Source of the DNA: Gemmatimonadota bacterium
GTDB lineage: Bacteria > Gemmatimonadota > Gemmatimonadetes > Longimicrobiales > Gaopeijiaceae
DNA: 64,000 nucleotides
Direction of reading: 5' to 3'
Assembly: GCA_022571515.1 (NCBI GenBank)
Contig: JACZXQ010000002.1
Span: 1 to 64,000 of the forward strand
The notes below the pieces were generated by a model. It saw nothing but the letters and a program-made list of their open reading frames with translations, had not been told where the DNA came from and made no database searches. How positions within the stretch are numbered: position 1 is the stretch's first letter; every line of letters begins with the position of its first letter. Made by a program: the position numbers and the translations under genes. Of the stretch, positions 47,236 to 56,876 are shown in pieces.

Positions 47236-47306
47236 TCTGTTCGACCTCCAGAAGCCCAGATGGAGGGCCCTCATTCGGGCCCCGACGCAATAAAGGAGAG
47301 ATTCTG

Positions 47307-47750
47307 ATGGCACTCACTCGATTTACACCGATTCGCGTGTCCCCGTGGCGTGAGGTTGGGGACCTGTCCCATTCCATCGGCCGACTGTTCGGCGAAACGG
47401 CGCTTGCGGGCGCTTGGACGCCGGCCGTCAGCGTGGAGGAAAGCGCTGACGAACTCCTGTTCACGATCGAGGTACCCGGCGTCGCCAGAGAGGCGATCTC
47501 GGTGGAAGTGAAGAACGACGTGCTGACCATCCGTGGTGAGAAGGCGGAGGAGCGTGAGGGGGAGTCGGATGACCTCACGCATCACGTGCTGGAGCGGCGT
47601 TTCGGAAGCTTTCAGCGGACCTTCAAGCTGCCACGTACGGTGAGCGTGGACGACGTGCACGCGGACTACAAGGACGGGCTCCTGAGCATTCGGGTTCCCA
47701 AGCTCCCTGAGGCCAAGAGCCGACCGATCGAGATTTCGACCGCGGACTGA
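47307..47750 (+). CDS. hsp20: Hsp20/alpha-crystallin small heat-shock protein
   Basis: A 147-residue chaperone that binds unfolding proteins. The alpha-crystallin domain (about 40-135) is evident from WTPAVSVEESADELLFTIEVPGV (split WTPAVSVEE, IEVPGV), RRFGSFQRTFKLP (split FGSFQR, FKLP) and ADYKDGLLSIRVPK; the family A-x-x-x-n-G-v-L motif appears as ADYKDGLLSI. The ATG follows AAAGGAGAG. An upstream sigma-54-like promoter suggests control by an enhancer-binding protein rather than a CIRCE/HrcA or sigma-32 element, neither of which I see. Confidence 0.94.
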   Translation: MALTRFTPIRVSPWREVGDLSHSIGRLFGETALAGAWTPAVSVEESADELLFTIEVPGVAREAISVEVKNDVLTIRGEKAEEREGESDDLTHHVLERRFGSFQRTFKLPRTVSVDDVHADYKDGLLSIRVPKLPEAKSRPIEISTAD

Positions 47751-47778
47751 GCCGGTCGTATCACCGGCGGATCGATCT

Positions 47779-47816
47779 GCGGGGGCCCTGGAGGAAACGT
47801 CCTCCAGGGCCCCCGC
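47779..47816. terminator. Bidirectional terminator hairpin between convergent genes
   Basis: A perfect 17-bp inverted repeat, GCGGGGGCCCTGGAGGA, loop AACG, then its exact complement, lies between hsp20 (plus) and the inositol-phosphatase gene (minus). There is no strong T-run, but the symmetry and placement fit a terminator for both directions. Confidence 0.75.
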
Positions 47817-47821
47817 GAGCA

Positions 47822-48643
47822 TCAGTCCGACGTTCGCACCAACTCCCCCAGAGAATCGAGCAGACCGGGCGAATTCGCACCGAGCACCGAACCGGGTACC
47901 GTTGTGAGAGCCGACCCGTCGACTCGGCTCAGGACTCCCCCGGCCTCCTCGACGATGATCCATCCGGCGGCGTAGTCCCAGGGGCTCAAGAACAGCTCCC
48001 AGAACGCGTCGAGTGTGCCCGAGGCCAGGTAGCAAAGATCGAGCGCAGCAGCCCCGCAGCGGCGGATCCCGCCGGCGGCGCCGAGGACGCGGCCCAACTG
48101 TTCGACATACTCGGGCACTGCTGACGGGACCTTGAACGGAAAGCCGGTGCCCACCATGGCGTGACCGAACGCCCCGATCGTGGACACGTGAATGGGCCGG
48201 CCGTTCTTCCAAGCGCCCGAGCCCCGGGCTGCCGACCATCGCTCACCGGTCGCGGCGGCCACCACGGCCCCCGCAACCGGATGGCCGCCGATGGCCACGG
48301 CGACCGAAGACGCGAACATCGGGTGGCCGTGCAGGTAGTTGGCCGTGCCGTCCAACGGATCGACGATCCAGGTGGGCACATCGGACGTCAGAGTGTTCTC
48401 GGCGTCCTCGGCGTGGGACTCCTCGGCGAGTATCGCATGATCTGGAAAGCGCCGGCGGATGATTGCCAGGATCACCTCCTCGGCCTCCACGTCGACGGTG
48501 GAGACGTAATCTGCCCGCCCCTTCTCGGATGCCTCCGACACGCCTACTCGCGCCATGCGGGCAGAGTGGCGGCGGTGAACCTCGGCTGCGGCCTCGGCCG
48601 CGGCGATGGCGGTCGCGAGAAGGGTCGTCGAGAATTCCGTCAT
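47822..48643 (-). CDS. Inositol monophosphatase family protein
   Basis: A 273-residue Mg-dependent phosphatase. The metal sites are intact: EESHAE, WIVDPLDGTANYLHG (split WIVDPLDGT, NYLHG) and SPWDYAAGWIIVEEAGG (split WDYAAG, EEAGG). Family members act on inositol-1-phosphate, histidinol phosphate, PAP or fructose-1,6-bisphosphate; the sequence alone does not fix the substrate. It stands alone, convergent with hsp20 and divergent from trpS. Confidence 0.9.
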   Translation of the reverse strand: MTEFSTTLLATAIAAAEAAAEVHRRHSARMARVGVSEASEKGRADYVSTVDVEAEEVILAIIRRRFPDHAILAEESHAEDAENTLTSDVPTWIVDPLDGTANYLHGHPMFASSVAVAIGGHPVAGAVVAAATGERWSAARGSGAWKNGRPIHVSTIGAFGHAMVGTGFPFKVPSAVPEYVEQLGRVLGAAGGIRRCGAAALDLCYLASGTLDAFWELFLSPWDYAAGWIIVEEAGGVLSRVDGSALTTVPGSVLGANSPGLLDSLGELVRTSD

Positions 48644-48659
48644 GCCTTTTCCTTGCCAG

Positions 48660-48684
48660 AGGGCCGCAGTAAACTAACGGCCCT
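48660..48684. repeat. 7-bp dyad in the divergent gap upstream of trpS
   Basis: AGGGCCG and CGGCCCT flank 11 bases (CAGTAAACTAA) between the phosphatase gene and trpS. It could be an operator for either gene or an RNA hairpin; no T-box features (specifier loop, T-box sequence) are visible. Confidence 0.35.
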
Positions 48685-48729
48685 TCTTGGGGACTCCAGG
48701 GAAAATCCACGAATCGGCGACACGGTAGC

Positions 48730-49743
<1,014 letters not shown>

Positions 49744-49848
49744 CTCTAGAAGGTATTTCGTATGGCGAGCCCGTCCTGGGCGGCGCTATGTTGTTAATTC
49801 GCTCAGGTCGAGTCGAATCTGCCGGTAAAGCCCGGCCCGGAGGCACAG

Positions 49849-50979
49849 ATGAATGAAATATTCAGGCGCGCTATCGAGCAAGGCGCCAGTGACCTTCACA
49901 TCAAGGCTGGAGACGTCATCCGAGCCCGCATCACCGGCGAGCTGGTGCCGCTGACGGACCAGAAGATCTCCAACGCCCAGGTGCGCCAGCTCGCGATCAA
50001 GCTGATCCCGCTGGAGAAGGACCGCGAACGCATCGACGAACTCACGGACTACGACTGTTCCTGGGGACTTCCGGGCATGGGCCGTTTCCGGGTCAACATC
50101 CTGAAGCAACGCGGCACGTTCATGATCGTCATGCGGGTGATCCCGATCGAGATTCCCACCTTCGCCGACCTGAGGTTGCCCAAGGTGCTCGAAACGGTGG
50201 CCCAGTACGAGCGGGGACTGGTCCTGGTGACCGGCGTCACCGGGTCCGGTAAGAGCTCGACCATGGCGGCCATCATCAACTACATCAACCGGAACTACAA
50301 GAAGCACATCGTCACGCTGGAGAACCCGATCGAGTTCTTGCACCGTGACTTGAACTCCTCCGTCACCCAGCGTGACGTCGGCACCGATACGGCGTCATTC
50401 GCCGAAGGTCTCCGTGCCGCGCTTCGCCAGGACCCCGACGTGCTTCTGATCGGTGAGATGCGGGACAAGGTCAGCATCGATACGGCTCTCAAAGCTGCCG
50501 AGACGGGCCACCTCGTCATTTCCACGGTGCACACCAAGAACGCGGTGCAGACGCTGTCGCGCCTCATCTCCGTGTTCAGAGCGGAGGAGCAGGACATGAT
50601 CCGAGTGCGCCTGGCGGACTCCATCCAGTCCGTGGTCAGCCAACGCCTGATTCCGACCGCTGACGGCAAGAGCCGTGTCGTTGCCTGTGAGGTCATGGTC
50701 GTGACCGGTACGATTCGCGATTGTATTCTCGACATGGACCGCATGGATGAGATCCATGACCTCATCGAGGAGGGAAAGGATACGTACGGCTCCCAGACGT
50801 TTGACCAGCATCTCACCGCGCTCGTCCAGGAGGAGTTGATCTCCTTCGAAGTTGCCAAGGCCGCGGCCAGCAACCCGAACGACTTCGACCTGAAGATGAA
50901 CGTGTTTGGGACGGGGACTCCACAGACCAGCGCCGGGACCGTCAGCGGGAGCGACGACATTGAGGTCTTCGGAGGTTGA
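49849..50979 (+). CDS. pilT: Type IV pilus retraction ATPase (PilT/PilU family)
   Basis: A 376-residue secretion ATPase that powers pilus depolymerisation. Walker A is GVTGSGKSS (residues 129-137), the Asp box is ENPIEFLHRD, Walker B is VLLIGEMRD, and the His box is STVHTKNA. The PilT C-terminal AIRNLIRE motif is replaced by EIHDLIEEGK, closer to PilU-like members. No pilin, pilB or pilC is nearby. GGAGG precedes the ATG. The next gene's TTG overlaps its stop. Confidence 0.9.
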   Translation: MNEIFRRAIEQGASDLHIKAGDVIRARITGELVPLTDQKISNAQVRQLAIKLIPLEKDRERIDELTDYDCSWGLPGMGRFRVNILKQRGTFMIVMRVIPIEIPTFADLRLPKVLETVAQYERGLVLVTGVTGSGKSSTMAAIINYINRNYKKHIVTLENPIEFLHRDLNSSVTQRDVGTDTASFAEGLRAALRQDPDVLLIGEMRDKVSIDTALKAAETGHLVISTVHTKNAVQTLSRLISVFRAEEQDMIRVRLADSIQSVVSQRLIPTADGKSRVVACEVMVVTGTIRDCILDMDRMDEIHDLIEEGKDTYGSQTFDQHLTALVQEELISFEVAKAAASNPNDFDLKMNVFGTGTPQTSAGTVSGSDDIEVFGG

Positions 50980-51881
50980 CCCAACTGGATCTCTCCGGAG
51001 TCTTGGTTCCTACGACCACCCCCTTCGATCCGGTCACCGGCGAGCTCGACCTGGTCGGGTTCCGCGCCAACCTCCGCAGCCTGCTCGACCACCCCGTCCG
51101 TGGGATCTTGGTGGGTGGGTCCACCGGTGAGGCCGTGCTGCTCGACGAAGAGGAGCGAGGCCGCCTCCTGGAGGGTGCGCGCGACGTGATTCCAGACGAC
51201 CGCATCCTCGTGGCCGGTACCGGGGCCGAATCGACTCGAAGTACGATTCACCTGTGTGCCATGGCGGCCGACAATGGTGTGGATGCGGTACTCGTGCAGC
51301 CGCCCGCGTTCTACCGAGGCGCCATGAACGACCGTGCGCTCATCACCCACTATGCGGCGGTCGCGGAGGCGTCGCCCGTTCCCGTGATCCTCTATCAGGT
51401 TCCCCTGCGCCTCAGCACGCTGGAGTTCGCGACGAGCCTGGTGTCGGAGTTGTCCCGGATCGACAACGTCGTGGGGATCAAGGACTCCCGCGGTAGCCTC
51501 GAACTGTTGGGCGAGCTGATCACGGCCACACCAGAGGGTTTCCAGGTGCTGGCCGGAAGTGGGGCTGCCTTCTACGGGGCGTTGAGCCTGGGTGCCGTCG
51601 GGGGCATTCTCGCCGTGGCCAACCTGGATCCCGCCGGCTCCGCCGCAATCCACACCGAGGTGTGTGCGGGTAACTCTGCCGGGGCGGGCAAAATCCAGGA
51701 ACGCATCGGCCCGCTGCACACCGGCGTGGTGGGGCTAGGTGTGCCTGGGATCAAGGCCGGTCTCGACTTGCTGGGGCTTCGTGGGGGACCGCCTCGGCAG
51801 CCCCTTCATCCCCTCGACGACAGCGGCCGAGCGGCAGTTGCGGGCTTCCTCGAGAAGGCGGATCTTCTTGTGACCACCTGA
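50976..51881 (+). CDS. DapA-superfamily aldolase (4-hydroxy-2-oxoglutarate aldolase-like)
   Basis: A 301-residue TIM-barrel pyruvate-dependent aldolase/lyase. The GGSTGEAVLL loop replaces the TTGE loop of true DapA; the catalytic Tyr lies in YQVPLR and the Schiff-base Lys in GIKDSRG. The K-D-S-x-G form resembles 4-hydroxy-2-oxoglutarate aldolases more than DapA, whose authentic copy is in the lysine operon. The TTG overlaps the pilT stop (TTGA). Substrate uncertain. Its pairing with pilT has no obvious functional logic. Confidence 0.75.
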   Translation: MTQLDLSGVLVPTTTPFDPVTGELDLVGFRANLRSLLDHPVRGILVGGSTGEAVLLDEEERGRLLEGARDVIPDDRILVAGTGAESTRSTIHLCAMAADNGVDAVLVQPPAFYRGAMNDRALITHYAAVAEASPVPVILYQVPLRLSTLEFATSLVSELSRIDNVVGIKDSRGSLELLGELITATPEGFQVLAGSGAAFYGALSLGAVGGILAVANLDPAGSAAIHTEVCAGNSAGAGKIQERIGPLHTGVVGLGVPGIKAGLDLLGLRGGPPRQPLHPLDDSGRAAVAGFLEKADLLVTT

Positions 51882-51925
51882 TCGGTGGATCCACTCCGAA
51901 TTCCATCAATGAGAGCGCGAGCGTA

Positions 51926-53221
51926 GTGTCCGAATCCGAGCGTCCAAGCGGCTGCACGGTCATTGTAGGCTGCCAGTGGGGTGACGAAGGGAAGGGCAAG
52001 ATCGTCGATGTTTTGGCAGAAGACGTCGATATCATTGCCCGTTACCAGGGTGGCGCGAACGCGGGCCACACGGTCCACGTCGGCGATGAAGAGTTCGTGC
52101 TCCACCAGATCCCCTCAGGCATCCTGCACCGGGGTAAGCGTTGCCTGCTGGGCAACGGTGTAGTGCTGGACATCGTCCAGTTCTTCGAGGAGTACCATGC
52201 GCTCCAAGCGCGTGGTGTCGATCTGGAGGGCCGTATCGGAGTGAGCGAGCGCGCTCATCTGCTGCTTCCGTACCACCGGCTCCTGGACAAGGCCGACGAA
52301 TGCCAAGCCACCCGGAAGATCGGCACGACCGGCCGTGGCATCGGCCCGGCGTACGAGTCCAAGGCGGGAAGGAGCGGTGTGCGGGTCGCGGACCTCGCGA
52401 ACCCCTCCCGTTTGCAGGAACTCGTGGCGGCCGGGGTTGAGCACGCCGAGCGGCGGCTCGCGGCCTTGGGGCAAGAGTACTCCTCCGAGCTGCAAGGTGC
52501 GGTGGATGACGCGCTGTCCCTCGGCGAGGCGCTCCAGGCGCTCGCCGCCGACACGGGGCTGGAGATCATGCAGGCGCTCCGCAGCGACAAGGCTGTCCTC
52601 CTGGAAGGTGCCCAGGGCACGGCGCTGGACCTCGATCATGGCACGTACCCGTTCGTCACGTCGTCCAACACCACGGCGGCCGCCGCAGCGACCGGCGTGG
52701 GCATAGGGCCCACGGCCATCTCTCGGGTGATAGGCGTGGTCAAGGCCTACACGACGCGCGTCGGCAACGGGCCGTTGCCCTCGGCGTTCGACGAGGAGAT
52801 GGACAAGCACGTCAGGGAGCTTGGTGGCGAATTCGGTGCCACGACCGGTCGGCCCAGGCGCTGTGGATGGTTCGACGCCGTGCTTGCGCGTTACTCGGCA
52901 CGGGTCAACGGGCTCACCGGGCTGGCGGTGACCAAGCTCGATGTGCTGGACACGCTGCCGGAAATCTCGATCGTCACCGGGTACCGCATCGGTGCCGACG
53001 TAGTGGAGGAGTTCCCCGCGGATACCTGGTCGCTCGGGACCGTGGAGCCCGTCCTCGAGACCGTACCGGGGTGGGAGGCATCGACCTGTGATGCCCGCCG
53101 GTTGGAGGATCTTCCGTCTGCGGCGCGCCACTACCTGGATCGCATTCAGGAACTCACGGGTGCTCCGGTTGAAATGATTTCGGTGGGCACCAAGCGCAGT
53201 CAGATCATTCGATCGGTCTGA
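51926..53221 (+). CDS. purA: Adenylosuccinate synthetase
   Basis: A 431-residue GTP-dependent ligase that joins IMP and aspartate in AMP synthesis. The P-loop GCQWGDEGKGK, NAGHT, GRGIGPAYE (split GRGIGP, AYESK), and TKLDVLD GTP-specificity motif are all present. GTG start; GAGAG lies upstream. Single-gene unit with a likely promoter in the following gap serving ffh. Confidence 0.96.
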   Translation: MSESERPSGCTVIVGCQWGDEGKGKIVDVLAEDVDIIARYQGGANAGHTVHVGDEEFVLHQIPSGILHRGKRCLLGNGVVLDIVQFFEEYHALQARGVDLEGRIGVSERAHLLLPYHRLLDKADECQATRKIGTTGRGIGPAYESKAGRSGVRVADLANPSRLQELVAAGVEHAERRLAALGQEYSSELQGAVDDALSLGEALQALAADTGLEIMQALRSDKAVLLEGAQGTALDLDHGTYPFVTSSNTTAAAAATGVGIGPTAISRVIGVVKAYTTRVGNGPLPSAFDEEMDKHVRELGGEFGATTGRPRRCGWFDAVLARYSARVNGLTGLAVTKLDVLDTLPEISIVTGYRIGADVVEEFPADTWSLGTVEPVLETVPGWEASTCDARRLEDLPSAARHYLDRIQELTGAPVEMISVGTKRSQIIRSV

Positions 53222-53233
53222 ACTGAACCCGTC

Positions 53234-53262
53234 TTGAGCGCGTATCCTCCTGTCTCTATCTT
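53234..53262 (+). promoter_or_regulatory. Putative sigma-70 promoter for the ffh-rpsP-rimM operon
   Basis: TTGAGC and TATCTT are separated by exactly 17 nt (4/6 matches each). Transcription would begin near 53269, 86 nt before the ffh GTG. It is the only promoter-like pair I see in the 133-nt gap after purA. Confidence 0.45.
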
Positions 53263-53354
53263 ATTTAGCTCTGCCGCTCGCGCTCGGGTCATCGAGAAGA
53301 GTGGGTGCAGGTCGAGTCTGGTGTGGGGGGCTTACGCCACGGAGGGCGGGCTGA

Positions 53355-54653
53355 GTGTTCGAGGAGCTAGGTAACAAACTCGACACCGTCCTGGGGAAAT
53401 TCCGGCAGCGTGGGGTGTTGACTGAACCCATGATCCGGGAAGGACTCAGGGAGGTGCGGCGGGTCCTCCTCGAGGCGGACGTCAACTACAAGGTGACGCG
53501 CGAGTTCCTGGAGAGGGTGCAGGAACAGGCGTTGGGCGAGCGGGTCTTGAAGGCCGTTTCGCCGGGCCAGCAGATCGTGAAGATCGTTCGCGACGAGCTC
53601 GCGAACCTCTTGGGTGGGGAGCCGCCCACGCTGGACTGGGCGTCGTCGCCGCCGACGGTGATCATGGTGGTGGGCCTTCAGGGGTCCGGGAAGACGACCA
53701 CGGTTGCGAAGCTGGCCAAGCGGCTCGCGCGCCAGGGCAGAGAACCGCTGCTCGCGGCTTGCGACCCGTACAGGCCGGCTGCGGTAGCGCAGTTGCAGAC
53801 GCTGGGCGGCCAGATCGGCGTGCCGGTGTACGCGGGAGAGGCCGGGAGCAATCCGGTCGAGGTCGCCTTGGCGGCGTTGGAAAAGGCTCGGAAGGCCGGC
53901 AGCGCCGTCCTGATTCTGGACACGGCGGGACGGCTTCAGATCGACGAGCCGATGATGGACGAGCTTCGGAGGCTGAAAGCCGAGCTCGCGCCCCGGGAGA
54001 TACTCCTGGTCGCCGACGCGATGACGGGGCAGGAGGCGGTCCGGATCGCCGAGGGCTTCAACGAGGCGCTGGACCTGACGGGCGTCATTCTGACGAAGAT
54101 GGACGGCGATACGCGCGGTGGCGCCGCGCTGTCGATCCGGGGTGTGGTCGGGAAGCCGATCAAGTTCCTGGGCACCGGCGAGGGGGTCGACGACCTCGAC
54201 GCCGCGGACCCCGACAGGTTGGCGGGACGCATCCTGCAGATGGGGGATGTGGTTGGCCTCGTGGAACGGGCCGAGATGGTGATGGACGCCGATGAGCAGG
54301 CGCAGCTCCAAAAGCAGATGCTCAAGGGCCGGTTCACGCTGGAGGACTTTCTCGGCGCGATGCGGCAGGTGCAGAAGCTGGGGCCGATGGAGCAGGTCCT
54401 GAAGATGATACCGGGGGCGTCCCGGGCGATTCCGGCAGGCGGGATCGACCCGAACAGGATGAAGCATGTGGAGGCGATCATCCTCTCGATGACGCTCGCG
54501 GAGCGGCAGCGGCCTGAGATCCTCAACGGATCGAGGCGGGCGCGGATCGCGAAGGGAAGTGGGCGGCCGGTGGCGGAGGTCAACCGGCTGCTCAAGCAGT
54601 TCAAGGAAGCGCAAAAGTTCATGAAGCAGATGAAGGGCATGATGCCCTTCTGA
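53355..54653 (+). CDS. ffh: Signal recognition particle protein Ffh
   Basis: A 432-residue SRP54 GTPase that binds signal peptides with the SRP RNA and hands ribosomes to FtsY. The N domain (1-95), the G domain with [27 protein letters not shown] and GTGEGVDDL, and a C-terminal M domain (about 300-432) ending in KQMKGMMPF are all visible. The M domain is slightly short and Met content moderate. GTG start. rpsP follows after 55 nt, the common ffh-rpsP-rimM-trmD-rplS arrangement. Confidence 0.96.
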   Translation: MFEELGNKLDTVLGKFRQRGVLTEPMIREGLREVRRVLLEADVNYKVTREFLERVQEQALGERVLKAVSPGQQIVKIVRDELANLLGGEPPTLDWASSPPTVIMVVGLQGSGKTTTVAKLAKRLARQGREPLLAACDPYRPAAVAQLQTLGGQIGVPVYAGEAGSNPVEVALAALEKARKAGSAVLILDTAGRLQIDEPMMDELRRLKAELAPREILLVADAMTGQEAVRIAEGFNEALDLTGVILTKMDGDTRGGAALSIRGVVGKPIKFLGTGEGVDDLDAADPDRLAGRILQMGDVVGLVERAEMVMDADEQAQLQKQMLKGRFTLEDFLGAMRQVQKLGPMEQVLKMIPGASRAIPAGGIDPNRMKHVEAIILSMTLAERQRPEILNGSRRARIAKGSGRPVAEVNRLLKQFKEAQKFMKQMKGMMPF

Positions 54654-54661
54654 TTCGGCGC

Positions 54662-54678
54662 CTGGGCCGCGTGCCCAG
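54662..54678 (+). repeat. 6-bp hairpin upstream of rpsP
   Basis: CTGGGC, loop CGCGT, GCCCAG in the 55-nt space between ffh and rpsP. Possible leader hairpin or attenuation element; no T-run follows. Confidence 0.3.
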
Positions 54679-54708
54679 CGTCGGGAGAGACAGGACTGGA
54701 AAGGGACT

Positions 54709-55170
54709 ATGGCAGTTCGAATCAGACTTCGGCGGATGGGCCGGAAGAAGCTCGCGCACTATCGCATCGTGGTGGCCGACAGCGCCTCCCCTCGGGATGG
54801 TCGCTTCGTGGAGACGTTGGGTTACTACAAGCCTTTGTCGGATCCGGCACGGCTCGTTGTGGACCTGGAGCGCGTGGACCACTGGATCGGACAGGGCGCG
54901 CAACCGAGTGACACGGTAAAATCGTTGCTCAACAAGGCCCGGCGGGGTGGTGATGCCACCATCGCGCTTGGTGAACTCAGCCCTGAGGAGATCAAGGAGC
55001 TGAAGGAGAAGCGGCTCGAAGGTCGCCGCAAGTCCGAGGCGGCAGCGCGGGAAGCGGCCGCTGAGGCTGAGGCTGCCGCGGAAGTCGCCGCTGCGGCCGC
55101 CGCTGAGGTTGAGGCTGCCGAAGAGGAGACTCCCGAGGCTGAGGCCGCCGAGGAAGAGAAGGCCGAATAG
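54709..55170 (+). CDS. rpsP: 30S ribosomal protein S16 with extended acidic tail
   Basis: The N-terminal ~80 residues are standard S16 ([44 protein letters not shown]). The remaining ~70 residues form an Ala/Glu-rich low-complexity tail, making the protein 153 residues compared with the usual 80-100. Such tails occur in several high-GC phyla. A GGAAAGGGA box precedes the ATG. Confidence 0.96.
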   Translation: MAVRIRLRRMGRKKLAHYRIVVADSASPRDGRFVETLGYYKPLSDPARLVVDLERVDHWIGQGAQPSDTVKSLLNKARRGGDATIALGELSPEEIKELKEKRLEGRRKSEAAAREAAAEAEAAAEVAAAAAAEVEAAEEETPEAEAAEEEKAE

Positions 55171-55191
55171 GGTCCTTCGCGGGCTAACCAC

Positions 55192-55737
55192 ATGGGCAGT
55201 ACCAGCGAACCAGAGTTCCTCGTCGTGGGCCACATCAACAAGGCGCATGGCCTCAAGGGCGAGGTCTTTGTCTGGCCGCTTACCGACCACCCCGACAGCA
55301 CGTTCGCTGCCGGGGTGGTTTTGCAACTGGCAGACTCGGACGGCAACCTGAACCCGGACGTCGACGCGGCGACGCGGATCGAGACGAGTCGCGGCTACAG
55401 AAGGGGCTTCCTGATCCGTTTTGAAGGCCATGAGGGGCGCAGTGCGGCGGAGGCGTTGCGAGGCCGCTACCTGCTCAGGCCGTTCGCCGAGGTGGAGGCG
55501 ACGGAGGAGGGAGAGATCTTCTACCACGAACTCCTGGGCATGCATGTCACGGCAATCAATGGCCGGGATGTCGGCGAGGTGGTCGAGGTCTACGAGATCA
55601 AGCCCTCGGATCTTCTCGAGGTGAAGGGCGCCGGCGGAACCGTGCTGATCCCTTTCATTCCCGAGATGATTCATTCGGTGGATACCGAGAAACGGCTGAT
55701 CGTGGTGGATCCGCCGGAGGGATTGCTCGATGTCTGA
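55192..55737 (+). CDS. rimM: Ribosome maturation factor RimM
   Basis: A 181-residue assembly factor for the 30S head. The N-terminal VGHINKAHGLKGEVFVWPLTD (split GHINKAHGLKGE, VWPLTD) and the C-terminal PRC-barrel segment with YHELLGMHV and IPFIPEMI are diagnostic. Located between rpsP and trmD; trmD starts inside its 3' end. Confidence 0.95.
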   Translation: MGSTSEPEFLVVGHINKAHGLKGEVFVWPLTDHPDSTFAAGVVLQLADSDGNLNPDVDAATRIETSRGYRRGFLIRFEGHEGRSAAEALRGRYLLRPFAEVEATEEGEIFYHELLGMHVTAINGRDVGEVVEVYEIKPSDLLEVKGAGGTVLIPFIPEMIHSVDTEKRLIVVDPPEGLLDV

Positions 55738-56428
55738 CCAGGCGGCGACTCCCATGAAGATCAACATCGTCACGATCTTCCCGGAGTTCTTCCAAGCCGC
55801 GTTGTCCGTGAGCATCCCGGCGCGCGCGGCGAGTGCGGGCCTGGTCGAGTACAACATTCTGGATCTGCGTGATTTCACCCATGACAGGCACAAGACGGTG
55901 GACGACACACCCTACGGAGGTGGCGCGGGCATGGTGATGAAGGCCGAGCCTTTCTTCGAGGCGGTCGACTCGCTCGAGCCGGAGGGCCCCGTGGCCTTGT
56001 TGTCGGCGAGGGGGCGGACGTTCAACCACGCCGACGCTGTTCGTTACGCGGTCCAGCCTGAACTGACACTACTGTGCGGCCATTACAAGGACGTGGACCA
56101 GCGTGTGGCCGTGCACCTGGCCACCGAGCAGGTGTCACTGGGCGCTTTCGTGCTCTCGGGTGGGGAGATTCCGGCGCTGGCCGTCACCGATGCGGTCGTG
56201 CGACTCCTACCCGGAGCCTTGGGCGACCACGAGTCCGCGTCATCGGATTCATTCTACGACGAGGCTACGCTCAGCGCCCCGTCGTACACACGCCCGGCCG
56301 AATATCGTGGGCTCTCCGTCCCGGAGGTGCTGCTCACCGGGGATCACGCACTCATTCGCGAGTGGCGGGAGCAAGAGGCGAGGCGTCTCACGGATGAGCG
56401 ATACTCCCAGGGGAAGGGCACCACGTAG
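55730..56428 (+). CDS. trmD: tRNA (guanine-37-N1)-methyltransferase
   Basis: A 232-residue trefoil-knot SPOUT methyltransferase. Motifs: INIVTIFPEFF, VDDTPYGGGAGMVM (split DDTPYGGGAGMV), LLCGHYKDVDQRV and SLGAFVLSGGEIPAL (split LSGGEI). The ATG after GGAGGGATT is chosen, giving an eight-residue leader; a start at the internal MKINIV is an alternative. Overlaps rimM by 8 nt. Confidence 0.95.
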   Translation: MSDQAATPMKINIVTIFPEFFQAALSVSIPARAASAGLVEYNILDLRDFTHDRHKTVDDTPYGGGAGMVMKAEPFFEAVDSLEPEGPVALLSARGRTFNHADAVRYAVQPELTLLCGHYKDVDQRVAVHLATEQVSLGAFVLSGGEIPALAVTDAVVRLLPGALGDHESASSDSFYDEATLSAPSYTRPAEYRGLSVPEVLLTGDHALIREWREQEARRLTDERYSQGKGTT

Positions 56429-56521
56429 CGCTCGTCCACCCCTTCTACATCACCTGTGGCGACGTTATTTTACCAGTCTCTAATGAATGGGGCCTTGGGC
56501 CCGAACCACGAGGAGTTATTG

Positions 56522-56872
56522 ATGTCAGATCTACTTCAGGAGCTCGAGAAAGAGCAGTTGCGGGACGACGTGCTCGACTTCGCTCCTGGCGATACGGTTC
56601 GGGTGCTCTACAAGGTGAGGGAGGGCGCTAAGGAGCGCGTCCAGGTCTTCGAGGGTGTGTGCATCGCCCGTCGCGGTAGCGGTACCGGCGAGACCTTCAC
56701 GGTTCGCAAGATCTCGGGCGGCATCGGCGTCGAACGCGTCTTCCCGCTGCATGCCCCCACGGTGGGTGGTGTCGAAGTCGTACGCCGCGGGCGTGTTCGC
56801 AGGGCCAAGCTCTACTACCTGAGAGGGCTTCGTGGTAAGGCGGCCCGTATTCGCGAAAAGCGCATGCGATAG
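56522..56872 (+). CDS. rplS: 50S ribosomal protein L19
   Basis: A 116-residue ribosomal protein with [30 protein letters not shown] and the C-terminal [22 protein letters not shown] regions (motifs quoted in part: [20 protein letters not shown]). The ATG preceded by GAGGAG is used; a 22-residue extension is discarded. Between trmD and this gene, a short GGGCC-TTG-GGCCC hairpin lies at 56490-56502. Confidence 0.95.
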   Translation: MSDLLQELEKEQLRDDVLDFAPGDTVRVLYKVREGAKERVQVFEGVCIARRGSGTGETFTVRKISGGIGVERVFPLHAPTVGGVEVVRRGRVRRAKLYYLRGLRGKAARIREKRMR

Positions 56873-56876
56873 CCCA

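Larger units (their letters stand above)
46995..47306. other. 312-bp divergent regulatory region between asd and hsp20
   Basis: Non-coding region that must contain the promoter for the lysine operon (minus) and for hsp20 (plus). It contains two sigma-54-type matches on the plus strand (listed separately), a third TGGCAG/TTGC pair at 47195-47208 with spacing one base too short, and the 6-bp dyad CTGCCA-GTT-TGGCAG (47124-47138). AAAGGAGAG at 47293-47301 is the hsp20 ribosome-binding site. On the asd side I see no clear -35/-10 pair or lysine riboswitch. Confidence 0.6.
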
